Of a stretch of DNA of 64,000 bases, positions 36,967 through 46,300 are shown piece by piece (the stretch's first letter is position 1; each line of letters opens with the position of its first letter). The position numbers were made by a program, and so were the translations under genes. This stretch comes from Micromonospora chokoriensis (GTDB taxonomy: Bacteria > Actinomycetota > Actinomycetes > Mycobacteriales > Micromonosporaceae): positions 62,001 through 126,000 of the forward strand of contig NZ_JOAN01000019.1 of the NCBI RefSeq assembly GCF_000718555.1, read 5' to 3'. The notes beneath the pieces are model-generated. The model ran no database searches. It saw only the letters and a list, made by a program, of their open reading frames with translations, and had not been told where the DNA came from.

Positions 36967-38742
36967 ATGCCCCACCCCCTGACCGGGTCGCGCCGCGTGC
37001 GCCGCCCGGCCGCCCTCCTCGCCGCAACCCTGGTCGCGGCCGTCCTGACCAGCGGTGCGGCCTCGACGCCGGCTGCCGCGGCCAAGACCGCCGAGCCGGA
37101 CACCGCCGCCCTGGCCGCGTCGCTCACCAGCCAACGGCTCTCCTGGGAGCCGTGCGGCCTGCTCGACCTCAGCCCCGAGGACGAGGCGCAGCTGCGGCTG
37201 ACCTGCGCGACGGTCACCGTGCCACGGGACTGGCACAACCCGCGCGACGGCCGGACGCTCCAGGTCCGGATCAGCCGCACCGTCGCCTCCGGCAGTGACC
37301 GCAAGGGCATCCTGTTGGTCAACCCGGGCGGCCCCGGTGGCAGTGGCCTGTCGCTGGCGCCGTACGTGGCGCGGTCCGCGCCGAAGCTCGCCGAGCACTA
37401 CGACGTGATCGGTTTCGACCCGCGCGGCGTCGGTCAGAGCACGCCGCTGCTCTGCACGGTCACCTACCGCGACACCGACAACACCAACGACCTGATCACC
37501 CGGGCGAATGTGGCCGGCTGCCGCAGCACCGAGCTGACGAAGTACATCACCACCGAGCAGACCACCTACGACATGGACTTCATCCGGGTGCTGCTGGGGG
37601 AGCGCAAGCTCAACTACCTCGGCTACTCGTACGGCACCTGGCTGGGCACCTGGTATGCCGCCACGTTCGGCAGCCGCACCAACCGGATGGTGCTCGACTC
37701 GGTGGCCGCGGTCGGCTCGCCCACCCTGCAGGAGACCTGGGACCTGCAGCCGTTCACCCGCGACCGGGCGTTCCAGGAGCAGTTGCTGCCGTACATGGCT
37801 CGCCACGCCGACCTGTACGGCCGGGGCACCGACCCGATGAAGATCCGGGAGATGTTCGAGCGGGCCGGCGGCACCCGGATCGGCATGGGGCCGTTCATGT
37901 TCGCGTTCTACATCCTCGGCGCGCTCTACGACACCCAGTACTACCCGACCGCGGCGGCGGCGGTGAACACGGTCATCGAGTACTACGAGGAGTGGAACGG
38001 CTGGACGCCCGAGCAGATCCTCAGCGCGGCGACCGCGAAGCTGCTCGCCGCGCCGGGAATCACCGCCGAGGACCGGGCGTACATCGAGCAGTCACGGGTC
38101 AGCGCCGAGGCGGCGCTGAAAACCCAGCCGGGCCGGGTTCAGCTGCCGCAGGGCGCTGATGAGTACACGTACGACATCGACTACGTCTTCGAGGTTATCC
38201 GCTGCCAGGACGGGCAGTGGAACGACAGCGTCGCGCACTGGAACGCGTTCAGCCGTCGGCTGACCCGCGACGCCCCACTGGTCGCGCCGTTCCTGCAGAA
38301 CCCGCCGGCGTGCGCGTACTGGCCGACGAGCAACCGGATGCCGACGTTCGACAAGAAGACGTTCCCCAAGGTGCTGATGCTGCAGGACGAGCTCGACGCC
38401 GCCACGGCGTACGAGGGTGCGCTGGCGGCGTCGAAGAAGCTGCCCGGAGCGTCGATGATCAGCGTCGACAACGAGGGCAGCCACGGGGTCTTCCCGTACT
38501 ACACGCCGTGCGTGGACGACCCGGTCTACGCCTACCTGCTGGACGGTCAGCTGCCCGCCGAGAAGTACACCGGATGCCAGGCGGTGCCGTTGCCGGGTGA
38601 CACGGCCGTCTTCGAGGTGGGTGGCAAGTTGACCGGCAAGGGGACGGTGCGTACCCGCCTGATCACCGACGACATGCGGGCTGCGAACCGGATGCTCAAG
38701 CGGATGCTGCGCACCGAGCCGGGGCCCTCGTACCCGGAGTAG
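36967..38742 (+). CDS. Secreted alpha/beta-hydrolase peptidase with TAP-like C-terminus, 591 aa
   Basis: Sec signal peptide (RRVRRPAALLAATLVAAVLTSGAAS region), then the alpha/beta hydrolase fold of Streptomyces tripeptidyl aminopeptidase/SlpD-type proteases: oxyanion segment NPGGPGGSGLS, nucleophile Ser221 in GYSYGTWLG, acid Asp477 in LQDELDAAT and His506 in GSHGVF within the C-terminal TAP-like domain. It releases short peptides from extracellular protein N-termini or acts as a prolyl aminopeptidase. It complements the peptide importer and S8 proteases in this window. Confidence 0.9.
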   Translation: MPHPLTGSRRVRRPAALLAATLVAAVLTSGAASTPAAAAKTAEPDTAALAASLTSQRLSWEPCGLLDLSPEDEAQLRLTCATVTVPRDWHNPRDGRTLQVRISRTVASGSDRKGILLVNPGGPGGSGLSLAPYVARSAPKLAEHYDVIGFDPRGVGQSTPLLCTVTYRDTDNTNDLITRANVAGCRSTELTKYITTEQTTYDMDFIRVLLGERKLNYLGYSYGTWLGTWYAATFGSRTNRMVLDSVAAVGSPTLQETWDLQPFTRDRAFQEQLLPYMARHADLYGRGTDPMKIREMFERAGGTRIGMGPFMFAFYILGALYDTQYYPTAAAAVNTVIEYYEEWNGWTPEQILSAATAKLLAAPGITAEDRAYIEQSRVSAEAALKTQPGRVQLPQGADEYTYDIDYVFEVIRCQDGQWNDSVAHWNAFSRRLTRDAPLVAPFLQNPPACAYWPTSNRMPTFDKKTFPKVLMLQDELDAATAYEGALAASKKLPGASMISVDNEGSHGVFPYYTPCVDDPVYAYLLDGQLPAEKYTGCQAVPLPGDTAVFEVGGKLTGKGTVRTRLITDDMRAANRMLKRMLRTEPGPSYPE

Positions 38743-38752
38743 TTCGTGGCCG

Positions 38753-38782
38753 GGGTGCGGGCGGTGACGGCCGCCCGCACCC
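38753..38782 (+). terminator. Hairpin terminator after the TAP-like peptidase
   Basis: 12-bp perfect stem (38753-38764 with 38771-38782), 6-nt loop, starting 10 nt after the stop; no T tract. Confidence 0.7.
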
Positions 38783-38829
38783 TGCGGTGAGGGAGGGTCT
38801 TGACTCTTGGGAAGCCGGCCGCCACGATC

Positions 38830-38868
38830 TGACATCGTTGTCATTCGCCTAACCTGACAACGTTGTCA
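38830..38868. promoter_or_regulatory. Twin palindromic operators upstream of the GH2 gene
   Basis: TGACAACGTTGTCA at 38855-38868 is a perfect 14-bp palindrome, and TGACATCGTTGTCA at 38830-38843 differs at one position. Their centres are 25 bp apart. Shape and sequence (central CG) fit LacI-family sugar regulators. The Shine-Dalgarno GGAGG starts 6 bp after the second site, so a bound repressor would block the promoter or early leader. Confidence 0.8.
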
Positions 38869-38882
38869 TCCTTGGAGGTCAG

Positions 38883-41336
38883 GTGTCTGAGCGATCGCCC
38901 GCACCCGACCTCACGGTGGCCGCCGACGGCACGGTCCCGCTGGAGTCGGGCTGGTCGCTGACGATGGACGACTTCGCCGGGACCGCCGACGGCGCCGAAC
39001 TGTCCCGACCCGGCGTCGACGTCCGATCGTGGCTGCCGGCGACGGTGCCCGGCACCGTGCTGGGCGCCCTGGTCGAGCAGGGCCACCTGCCCGACCCGGT
39101 GGTCGGCCTGGACAACCTGCGCATCCCGGAGGCGCTGTCCCGACACACCTGGTGGTACCGACGCGCGCTGTGCTTGCCGCGCGAGCTGGACACCCCCACC
39201 GGACGGCGGATCTGGCTGGAGTTCGACGGCGTCAACCACGAGGCCACCGCCTGGGTCAACGGCGTGCGGATCGGCAGCGTCGAGCACCCGTTCGCGCGGG
39301 CGGCCTTCGACATCACCGACGCGCTGGCCGGTCACCGGGGCGAGCACGTCCTCGCCGTCCGGGTCACCCCGATGCCGCAGCCGGGCAGCCCCGGCGACAG
39401 GCGGATGCCCGCCGTCCGGGACCGGGCCACCGGCCTCTGGGGCCACGTCCGGCTGCGCGACACCGGCGTCGTGGTTCTCGGCGACCCACACATCCAGACC
39501 ACGCTTCCCGACCTGCCGGACACCGACACCGCCGAGGTCACCATCGGGGTTCCCCTCCGCAACGTGGCGGCCACCGCCACCACGGTCACCGTGCGAGCGG
39601 AGTTCGACGGGGTACGGGTCGAGTCCACGGTGACCGTCCCACCGGACGGAAACACCACCGTCACCTTCGCCCCGGATCGCTTCCCCGCGCTGCGCCTGCG
39701 CAACCCCCGACTGTGGTGGCCCAACGGCTACGGCGAGGCGCACCTGTACGACCTCACGCTCACCGCCACCGTCGAGTGTTCGGTAAGCGACCGGCGTGCG
39801 CTGCGCTTCGGTGTCCGGGAGTTCGCCTACGACGCGCGCCAACCGGTCGACGACGCCGGCACCCCGCTCACGATCAGCGTCAACGGGGTGCCGGTGTTCG
39901 CCCGGGGCGGCAACTGGGGCTGGGACGAGATGCTGCGTCGGGTGCTGCCCGAGCGGCTGGCCGACACGGTCGAGATGCACCGCGACATGAACTTCACGAT
40001 GATCCGCAACTGGCTCGGCAGCAGCAACCGCGAGGAGCTGTACCAGGCGTGCGACGAGCAGGGCATCCTGGTGTGGAACGACCTCTGGCAAGCAGGCGCG
40101 TTCGGGCTCGACCCGCCCGGCTACGTCGACACCGTCGCCGACACGATCCGGCGGTTCCGCCACCACCCCAGCATCGTGGTGTGGTGCGGTGCCACCGAGG
40201 GTGACCCCCCGCTCGCGGACGCGGGGCTGAAGCAGGCCGCCGCCGAGCATCCCGAGGTCCTCTACCTCCCCAAGTCCGCCAGCGGCCACGGCCCGTACCA
40301 CTGGGTGGAGCCGGCGACGTACAACAATAGGGACACGTACGACGCGGGTGCGTTCGGTTTCCACACCGAGATCGGCATGCCGGTGGTGCCGGTGGTCGAG
40401 AGCATGCGCAACCTCGTCGGTGACGCGCCAGAGTGGCCGATCGGTGACGTGTGGAGCTATCACGGCTGGTCGGCCATCGGTAACCAGCGCGTCGACACGT
40501 ACCAGGCGGCGATCGACGCGCGCCTCGGCGAGTCCGAGTCGCTCGACGAGTTCGCCACCCGGGCGCAGTTCGTCAACTACGAGAGCCACCGCGCCATGTT
40601 CGAGGCGTGGAACGCCAACCTGTGGCAGGACGCCACCGGCCTGCTGCTGTGGATGTCGCACCCGGCCTGGCACAGCACGGTCTGGCAGACCTACGACTAC
40701 GACCTCGACGTGAACGGCGCCTACTACGGCGCCCGCAAGGGGTGCGAGCCGCTGCACGTGCAGGCCGACCCGGGCACCTGGCAGGTCCGGGTGGTCAACC
40801 ACACCGCCGCGCCGCTGGGCGGCGTCACCGTCAGCGCCCGACGCTACGACCTGAGCGGCCGGACGCTCGGTACGCCCCAACGGCAACGGGTGGACGTGGC
40901 CCGCTCGGCCACGACGCCGGTCTTCCCGCTCGCCGTGCCGGACGGTGGCGGGCTGCACCTGGTGCGCCTGGAGCTGCGCGACAGCCGGGACCGGCTGCTC
41001 GCGGAGAACACCTACTGGCGCTACGACAAGGCCGAGCAGATGCGGGCCCTCAACGACGTGCCGAGCACCCGACTGTCGACGTCGTCGAGCACCGTACGCG
41101 TCGAGGACGGGCGCAACACCGTCACCACGACGGTCCGCAACCAGGGCCGTACCGTCGCCGCGTTGGTGCGGCTCGCCGTCCGTGACCAGCACGGCGGCCG
41201 GGTCCTGCCGGCCCGTTACGACGACAACTACTTCTGGCTCCTGCCCGGGGAGACCCGTGCGGTGCGGGTCTCCTGGCCCGCACGGTCGGGCCTCGCCCGC
41301 CAGGTGCGGGTGACGGCGCAGGCGTACAACTCTTAG
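38883..41336 (+). CDS. Glycoside hydrolase family 2-like enzyme, 817 aa
   Basis: Order: jelly-roll sugar-binding domain (about 10-175; WWYRRAL, WLEFDGVNHEATAWVNG), Ig-like domain (to about 300; LRLRNPRLWWPNGYGEAHLY), TIM barrel (about 300-600; FARGGNWGWDEML, MIRNWLGSS) and C-terminal Ig-like domains. Putative acid/base Glu439 in WCGATEG and nucleophile Glu496 in FHTEIGMP. It resembles exo-beta-mannosidases and glucosaminidases. The usual Asn-Glu pair is Thr-Glu here. No signal peptide, so it acts inside the cell on imported oligosaccharides. GTG start 38883 with GGAGG. Confidence 0.88.
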   Translation: MSERSPAPDLTVAADGTVPLESGWSLTMDDFAGTADGAELSRPGVDVRSWLPATVPGTVLGALVEQGHLPDPVVGLDNLRIPEALSRHTWWYRRALCLPRELDTPTGRRIWLEFDGVNHEATAWVNGVRIGSVEHPFARAAFDITDALAGHRGEHVLAVRVTPMPQPGSPGDRRMPAVRDRATGLWGHVRLRDTGVVVLGDPHIQTTLPDLPDTDTAEVTIGVPLRNVAATATTVTVRAEFDGVRVESTVTVPPDGNTTVTFAPDRFPALRLRNPRLWWPNGYGEAHLYDLTLTATVECSVSDRRALRFGVREFAYDARQPVDDAGTPLTISVNGVPVFARGGNWGWDEMLRRVLPERLADTVEMHRDMNFTMIRNWLGSSNREELYQACDEQGILVWNDLWQAGAFGLDPPGYVDTVADTIRRFRHHPSIVVWCGATEGDPPLADAGLKQAAAEHPEVLYLPKSASGHGPYHWVEPATYNNRDTYDAGAFGFHTEIGMPVVPVVESMRNLVGDAPEWPIGDVWSYHGWSAIGNQRVDTYQAAIDARLGESESLDEFATRAQFVNYESHRAMFEAWNANLWQDATGLLLWMSHPAWHSTVWQTYDYDLDVNGAYYGARKGCEPLHVQADPGTWQVRVVNHTAAPLGGVTVSARRYDLSGRTLGTPQRQRVDVARSATTPVFPLAVPDGGGLHLVRLELRDSRDRLLAENTYWRYDKAEQMRALNDVPSTRLSTSSSTVRVEDGRNTVTTTVRNQGRTVAALVRLAVRDQHGGRVLPARYDDNYFWLLPGETRAVRVSWPARSGLARQVRVTAQAYNS

Positions 41337-41382
41337 GAGCAGCGGCGCTGTCTGGGCCGCAGACCCCGAGTGAGGTGTGGCC

Positions 41383-43173
41383 ATGACGTTCACCACCCGT
41401 CCGACCCTGCAGGGCACCTTCGGCATGGTGTCCTCGACGCACTGGCTCGCCAGCCAGGCCGCGATGGGCACCCTCGAACGCGGCGGCAACGCCTTCGACG
41501 CCGCCGTCACCGCCGGGTTCGTCCTGCACGTCGTCGAGCCGCACCTGAACGGGCCGGGCGGCGAGGTGCCGGCCATCGTGGCTACCGCATCCGACCCCCG
41601 GCCGAGGGTGCTGTGCGGGCAGGGCCCGGCCCCGGCCGGTGCCACCATCGCGCACTTCCGGTCCCTCGGGATGGACCTCATCCCGGGTGCCGGGCCACTC
41701 GCGGCGGCCGTGCCCGGCGCCGTGGACGCCTGGCTCCTGCTGCTGCGCGAGCACGGCACGCGCACCCTCGCCGAGGTGTTGGAGCCGGCGATCGGCTACG
41801 CCGCCGCTGGGCACCCGCTGGTGGGCCGGGCCGGCGACACCGTGGCGGCCGTCCGGTCGCTGTTCGAGGAGCACTGGCCCACCTCCGCCGCGCTCTGGCT
41901 GCGCGGCGGCCGGCCACCGGCCGCGGGGGAGATGGTCACCAACCCGGCGTACGCGGCCACGCTGCGCGGGTTGGTCGAGGCGGGGCAGGCGGCCGGCGTC
42001 GACCGGGAGGCACAGATCGAGGCCGCCCGCCGGGCCTGGAAGACGGGGTTCGTCGCCGAGGCGATCGACGCGTTCAGCCGACGACCGTTCCAGGACTCCA
42101 GTGGTCGCCCGCACGCCGGGCTGGTGACCGGCGACGACCTAGCCGGGTACTCGGCGACCTGGGAGAAGCCGGCCACCCTCGACTGGCAGGGCTACTCGGT
42201 GGCGAAGACCGGATTCTGGGGCCAGGGACCGGTGCTGCTGGAGTCGCTGGCCACCCTGGACGCGCTCGACGACCCCGAGGCGTACGAGACGGGGACCGCG
42301 GCGGGCGTCCACGCCCAGGTCGAGGCGCTCAAGCTCGCCTTCGCCGACCGGGAGGCCTGGTACGGCGACAGCGCCGACGTGCCCACCACAGCGCTGCTCT
42401 CCGGGCAGTACGCGCGGGAGCGGGCCGCCCTGATCGGCGATCGGGCGTCGACGGGGTTGCGGCCGGGGTCTCCGGGCGGGGCACCCCCACGACTGCCGGC
42501 GCACGTCCGGCCCGGTGCCACTCGACGCGCCACCACGGCGGACCCCGCGACCGGGGAGCCCACGGTGCAGGCGGACGGGGTGACCCGGGGCGACACCTGC
42601 CACGTGGACGTGGTCGACCGCTGGGGCAACATGATCTCCGCAACGCCCAGTGGTGGCTGGTTGCAGAGTTCGCCGACCATCCCGGAACTCGGCTTCCCGC
42701 TCGGCAGCCGGCTGCAGATGTTCTGGTTGGAGGAGGGCCTCGCCTCCTCGTTGGCCCCGGGCCGCCGGCCGCGTACGACGCTGAGCCCGACGATGGTGCA
42801 CCGTGACGGTCAGCCGGTGCTGGCGTGCGGCACCCCCGGCGGCGACCAGCAGGACCAGTGGCAGTTGCCGTTCCTGCTGCGGCATCTCGTCGGCGGCCAG
42901 TCGTTGCAGGAGGCAATCGACGCGCCAGCGTGGCACACGCTCAGCCTGCCGGGGTCGTTCTACCCCCGGGACATGGAACCTGGCGTCCTGCTGGTGGAGG
43001 AGCGGCTCGACGAGGGTGTGCGGGCGGCCCTGCGAGCGTACGGGCACGAGGTGCGCGTCGTCGACGGGTGGAGCCTCGGTCGGCTCTGCGCCGTGACCCG
43101 TGACCCGGCGACGGGCGTGCTGGCCGCCGGCGCGAACCCCCGGGGGATGCAGGGCTACGCCTGCGGCCGATAG
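41383..43173 (+). CDS. Gamma-glutamyltransferase family protein, 596 aa
   Basis: Ntn-hydrolase GGT family: ASQAAMGTLERGGNAFDAAV at the N-terminus, HVVEPHLNGPGG, and autoprocessing nucleophile Thr405 in GDTCHVDVVDRWGNMISATPS; C-terminal CGTPGGDQQDQWQ is the conserved substrate-binding block. No signal peptide, so a cytoplasmic acylase or GGT-like hydrolase is possible. ATG 41383 chosen, 7 nt after GAGG (GTG 41377 is too close). It lies 46 nt behind the GH2 gene and could share its transcript. Confidence 0.88.
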   Translation: MTFTTRPTLQGTFGMVSSTHWLASQAAMGTLERGGNAFDAAVTAGFVLHVVEPHLNGPGGEVPAIVATASDPRPRVLCGQGPAPAGATIAHFRSLGMDLIPGAGPLAAAVPGAVDAWLLLLREHGTRTLAEVLEPAIGYAAAGHPLVGRAGDTVAAVRSLFEEHWPTSAALWLRGGRPPAAGEMVTNPAYAATLRGLVEAGQAAGVDREAQIEAARRAWKTGFVAEAIDAFSRRPFQDSSGRPHAGLVTGDDLAGYSATWEKPATLDWQGYSVAKTGFWGQGPVLLESLATLDALDDPEAYETGTAAGVHAQVEALKLAFADREAWYGDSADVPTTALLSGQYARERAALIGDRASTGLRPGSPGGAPPRLPAHVRPGATRRATTADPATGEPTVQADGVTRGDTCHVDVVDRWGNMISATPSGGWLQSSPTIPELGFPLGSRLQMFWLEEGLASSLAPGRRPRTTLSPTMVHRDGQPVLACGTPGGDQQDQWQLPFLLRHLVGGQSLQEAIDAPAWHTLSLPGSFYPRDMEPGVLLVEERLDEGVRAALRAYGHEVRVVDGWSLGRLCAVTRDPATGVLAAGANPRGMQGYACGR

Positions 43174-43339
43174 CGCCCACGGCCGGCAGATGTCGTTGCG
43201 GCGAACGCGGGATGGCGGATACCCGCCATGTCCGTGCTCCGCCAGTGATCTTGAAACTCATTCGAAATGCCGTCGGCCGAGAATCGGCGAGGCGGTGTCG
43301 GCCTTCCCTGGCGACCGCCAGAGGAAGGGATGTTTCTTC
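43174..43339 (+). promoter_or_regulatory. Spacer before the large S8 protease
   Basis: Contains a 7-bp hairpin ATGGCGG/CCGCCAT with a short loop at about 43212-43229, a candidate terminator of the preceding gene, and a TTGAAA hexamer at 43251. No gene. Confidence 0.35.
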
Positions 43340-46300
43340 ATGCACAGACACAGCCAGTGGACCCGCCGTGTCATGCGGGCCGCCGGTGCGGCGTTGGCAA
43401 TCGTGCTCGCGGTGCCGACCGGCGCTGCCGTGGCCGCGCCGGCGTCGGCGTCGGCCAAGGGTGCGGTCGACCCACTGCACAAGGTGGACCCGCGGGTGCT
43501 CGGGTCGGCCCGCGTCGGCACCAACGCGAGCTTCTTCGTCGAGCTGGCAGACCAGGCCAAGCTGGACCAGGGTGACCTGGATCGGGTGGAGCGCAGCGTC
43601 GGCGGCCGGGCCGGGCGGGTCGCCCGCACCAAGCGGGTCTACGAGACCAAGCAGGCCCATGCCGAGAAGACCCAGCGCGGGCTCCGTTCCCTGCTGCGCA
43701 ACCGGCACGCCGACTTCACCCCGTACTGGATCGCGAACGTCATCGAGGTCACCGGCGACCTGAAGCTGGTCACCGAGTTGGCCGGTCGGGCCGAGGTCGC
43801 CCGGATCACCGCGATCGGCGGGACCAAGCTGGTGGAGCCGGTGCGCACCGCCGGGGCGTCCGCCGACAACCCGCAGTTGCCGTGGAACCTCACCTCGCTC
43901 GGCGCCGACAAGGTCTGGAAGGAGTACGGCAGCCGCGGCGAGGGCATCGTCGTCGGCAGCATCGACTCCGGGGTCCAGTACGACCACCCGGCGCTGGTCC
44001 GCCAGTACCGCGGCAACAACGGTGACGGCTCCTTCACGCACGACTACAACTGGTACGACCCGACCGAGATCTGCCTGCCGTCGATCCCCTGTGACAACCA
44101 CGGGCACGGAACCCACACGGTCGGCACGATGGTCGGCGACGACGGCGATGGGCGGATCACCGGCGTGGCCCCGGGCGCCACCTGGATCGCGGCCAAGGGG
44201 TGCGAGGCCAACTACTGCAGCAACAGCTCGCTGCTCGCCGCCGGTCAGTGGATGCTCGCGCCGACCGACAGCAACGGCGAGAACCCTCGTCCGGACCTCG
44301 CGCCGGACATCATCAACAACTCCTGGGGCGGCCACGAGGGTGACCCCACCTTCTACGACGCGATCATCGACGCCTGGATCGCCGCCGGCATCTTCCCGGT
44401 CTTCGCGGTCGGCAACGAGGCCAAGGACTACCCGGACCCGTGCGGTACGGCGGGCCACCCGGCCTCCAACCCCCTCGCGTACGCCGTCGGCGCGACCGAC
44501 TCCGCCGGTGTGATCGCCGACTTCTCCAGCCGCGGTCCGGGCCGGGATGACACGGTGCGACCAGACCTCACCGCTCCTGGCGTGGGCATCCTGTCCTCCG
44601 TGCCGGGCGGCGACTGGGCCATGAGCGACGGCAGCTCGATGGCCGCTCCGCACGTCGCCGGCGCGGTCGCCCTGGCCTGGTCGGCTGTGCCGAACCTGCG
44701 CCGTGACCTGGCGACCACCCGTGAGCTGCTGGACCGCACCGCGCACGATGTCAACGACCTGCAGTGCGGTGGCACCCCGGCCGACAACAACGTCTACGGC
44801 GAGGGCCGGCTCGACGCGTACGACCTGGTCACCCAGGCCTCGACGGCGCAGCTCGGCGGCGTCGTGGTGCACGCGAAGCTGAGCGGCACCGTGCTCTCCG
44901 GCGCGAAGGTCACCCTGACCTCCGCGCTGGTCACCCGCACCGCCCGCACCGACGCGCGCGGCACGGTCCAGCTGGGTCGGGTGCCGGCCGGGGAGTACAC
45001 GCTTACCGCGTCGTTCTTCGGGCGGCGGACCGTACGGCAGACCATCACCGTGTCGACCAGCGGCACGGTCAACCTGACGCTTGACCTCTCCGCGCCGGCG
45101 GCGTGGCAGACGGTCCAGGGTCGGGTCACCGACCCGGCGGGCAAGCCGGTCGGGGGCGCCCGGTTGGCGCTCGCCGGCGAGACGTTCCCGGCGTTCGTCA
45201 CCGACGCCGACGGTCACTACACCGGGATGCTGCCCGAGGCCGACTACGACCTGCTGGTCGAGTACGGCCGCTGGCTGGCGCCGAAGACGGTCGCGCTGAC
45301 CGTCGACGGGCCGGAGACGGTGGACGTGGCGCTCGCCGCGAAGACCGACCGGCACGGCTACCAGGCGGGGTCCGCCACCGCGGAGTGGGTCGACGGCGGC
45401 ACCGTGCTGCCGCTGACCGGCGACACCGCGAGCCGGGCCATCGACCTGACGTTCCCGATGACGTTCTACGGCACCACCTACCGTCAGGTCACCGTGCACA
45501 CCGACGGTTACCTGACCTTCGGCGCCGACGCGAGCACCTCGGTCGGCGACAACGGACCGCTGCCCGCTACTGCGGTCGCCGCACCGGCCGTCTACGCGTT
45601 CTGGGACGACCTGGTCCTGGATCACAACTCGACGGTGCGGACCAAGGTGTCCGGGAGCGGCACGGCCCGGCAACTCGTGGTCAGCTGGAACCGGGCCGCG
45701 CTGGAGAGCGCCCCGAAGACCCGGGTGGACGTGCAGGTGCGACTCGCCGAGAACGGCACCGTCACCATCCAGTACCGCAAGCTCGGCGACACCGCGGCGG
45801 CGACCGGCGCTTCGGCGACGGTCGGCATCGAGGACGCGGCCGGGCACGACGCGCTGACGTACTCGCGGGACGAGCAGGTGCTCGCCGAGGGCGACGCGGT
45901 CACCTTCCGGGTGGCCGGTCACGCGCTGCTGCGCGGCACGGTGAGCGACGCGAACGACCGTCAGCCGCTGGCCGGCGCGACGGTACGCGTCGAGTCGTCG
46001 AACGCCCGGGCGGAGATCACCGCGACCACCGACGCCGATGGCTTCTACCAGCTGGAGGCGCCGGCCGGTCCGGTCACGGTGACCGCTCTGCAGGCGGGTT
46101 ACGACCTGCCGGCGAGCACCGTCGAGCTGGCCGAGGCGACGGTCGTCAAGCGCGACCTGGCGCTGCGTACGCCGCTGCTGCTGGCCAACAAGAGCGCGGT
46201 CGCGGTGACCGCACGGGCCGGGGTGACCAAGACCGCGACGGTGACCCTGACCAACCGGGGTGACCTGCCGGCCAACTGGCTGGCCCGGGAGATCAACTCG

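Noticed and set aside
38841..41765. Long minus-strand frame (~970 codons) opposite the GH2 gene
   Set aside because: Antisense shadow; covers the operators and the start of the next gene, with no recognisable protein features.
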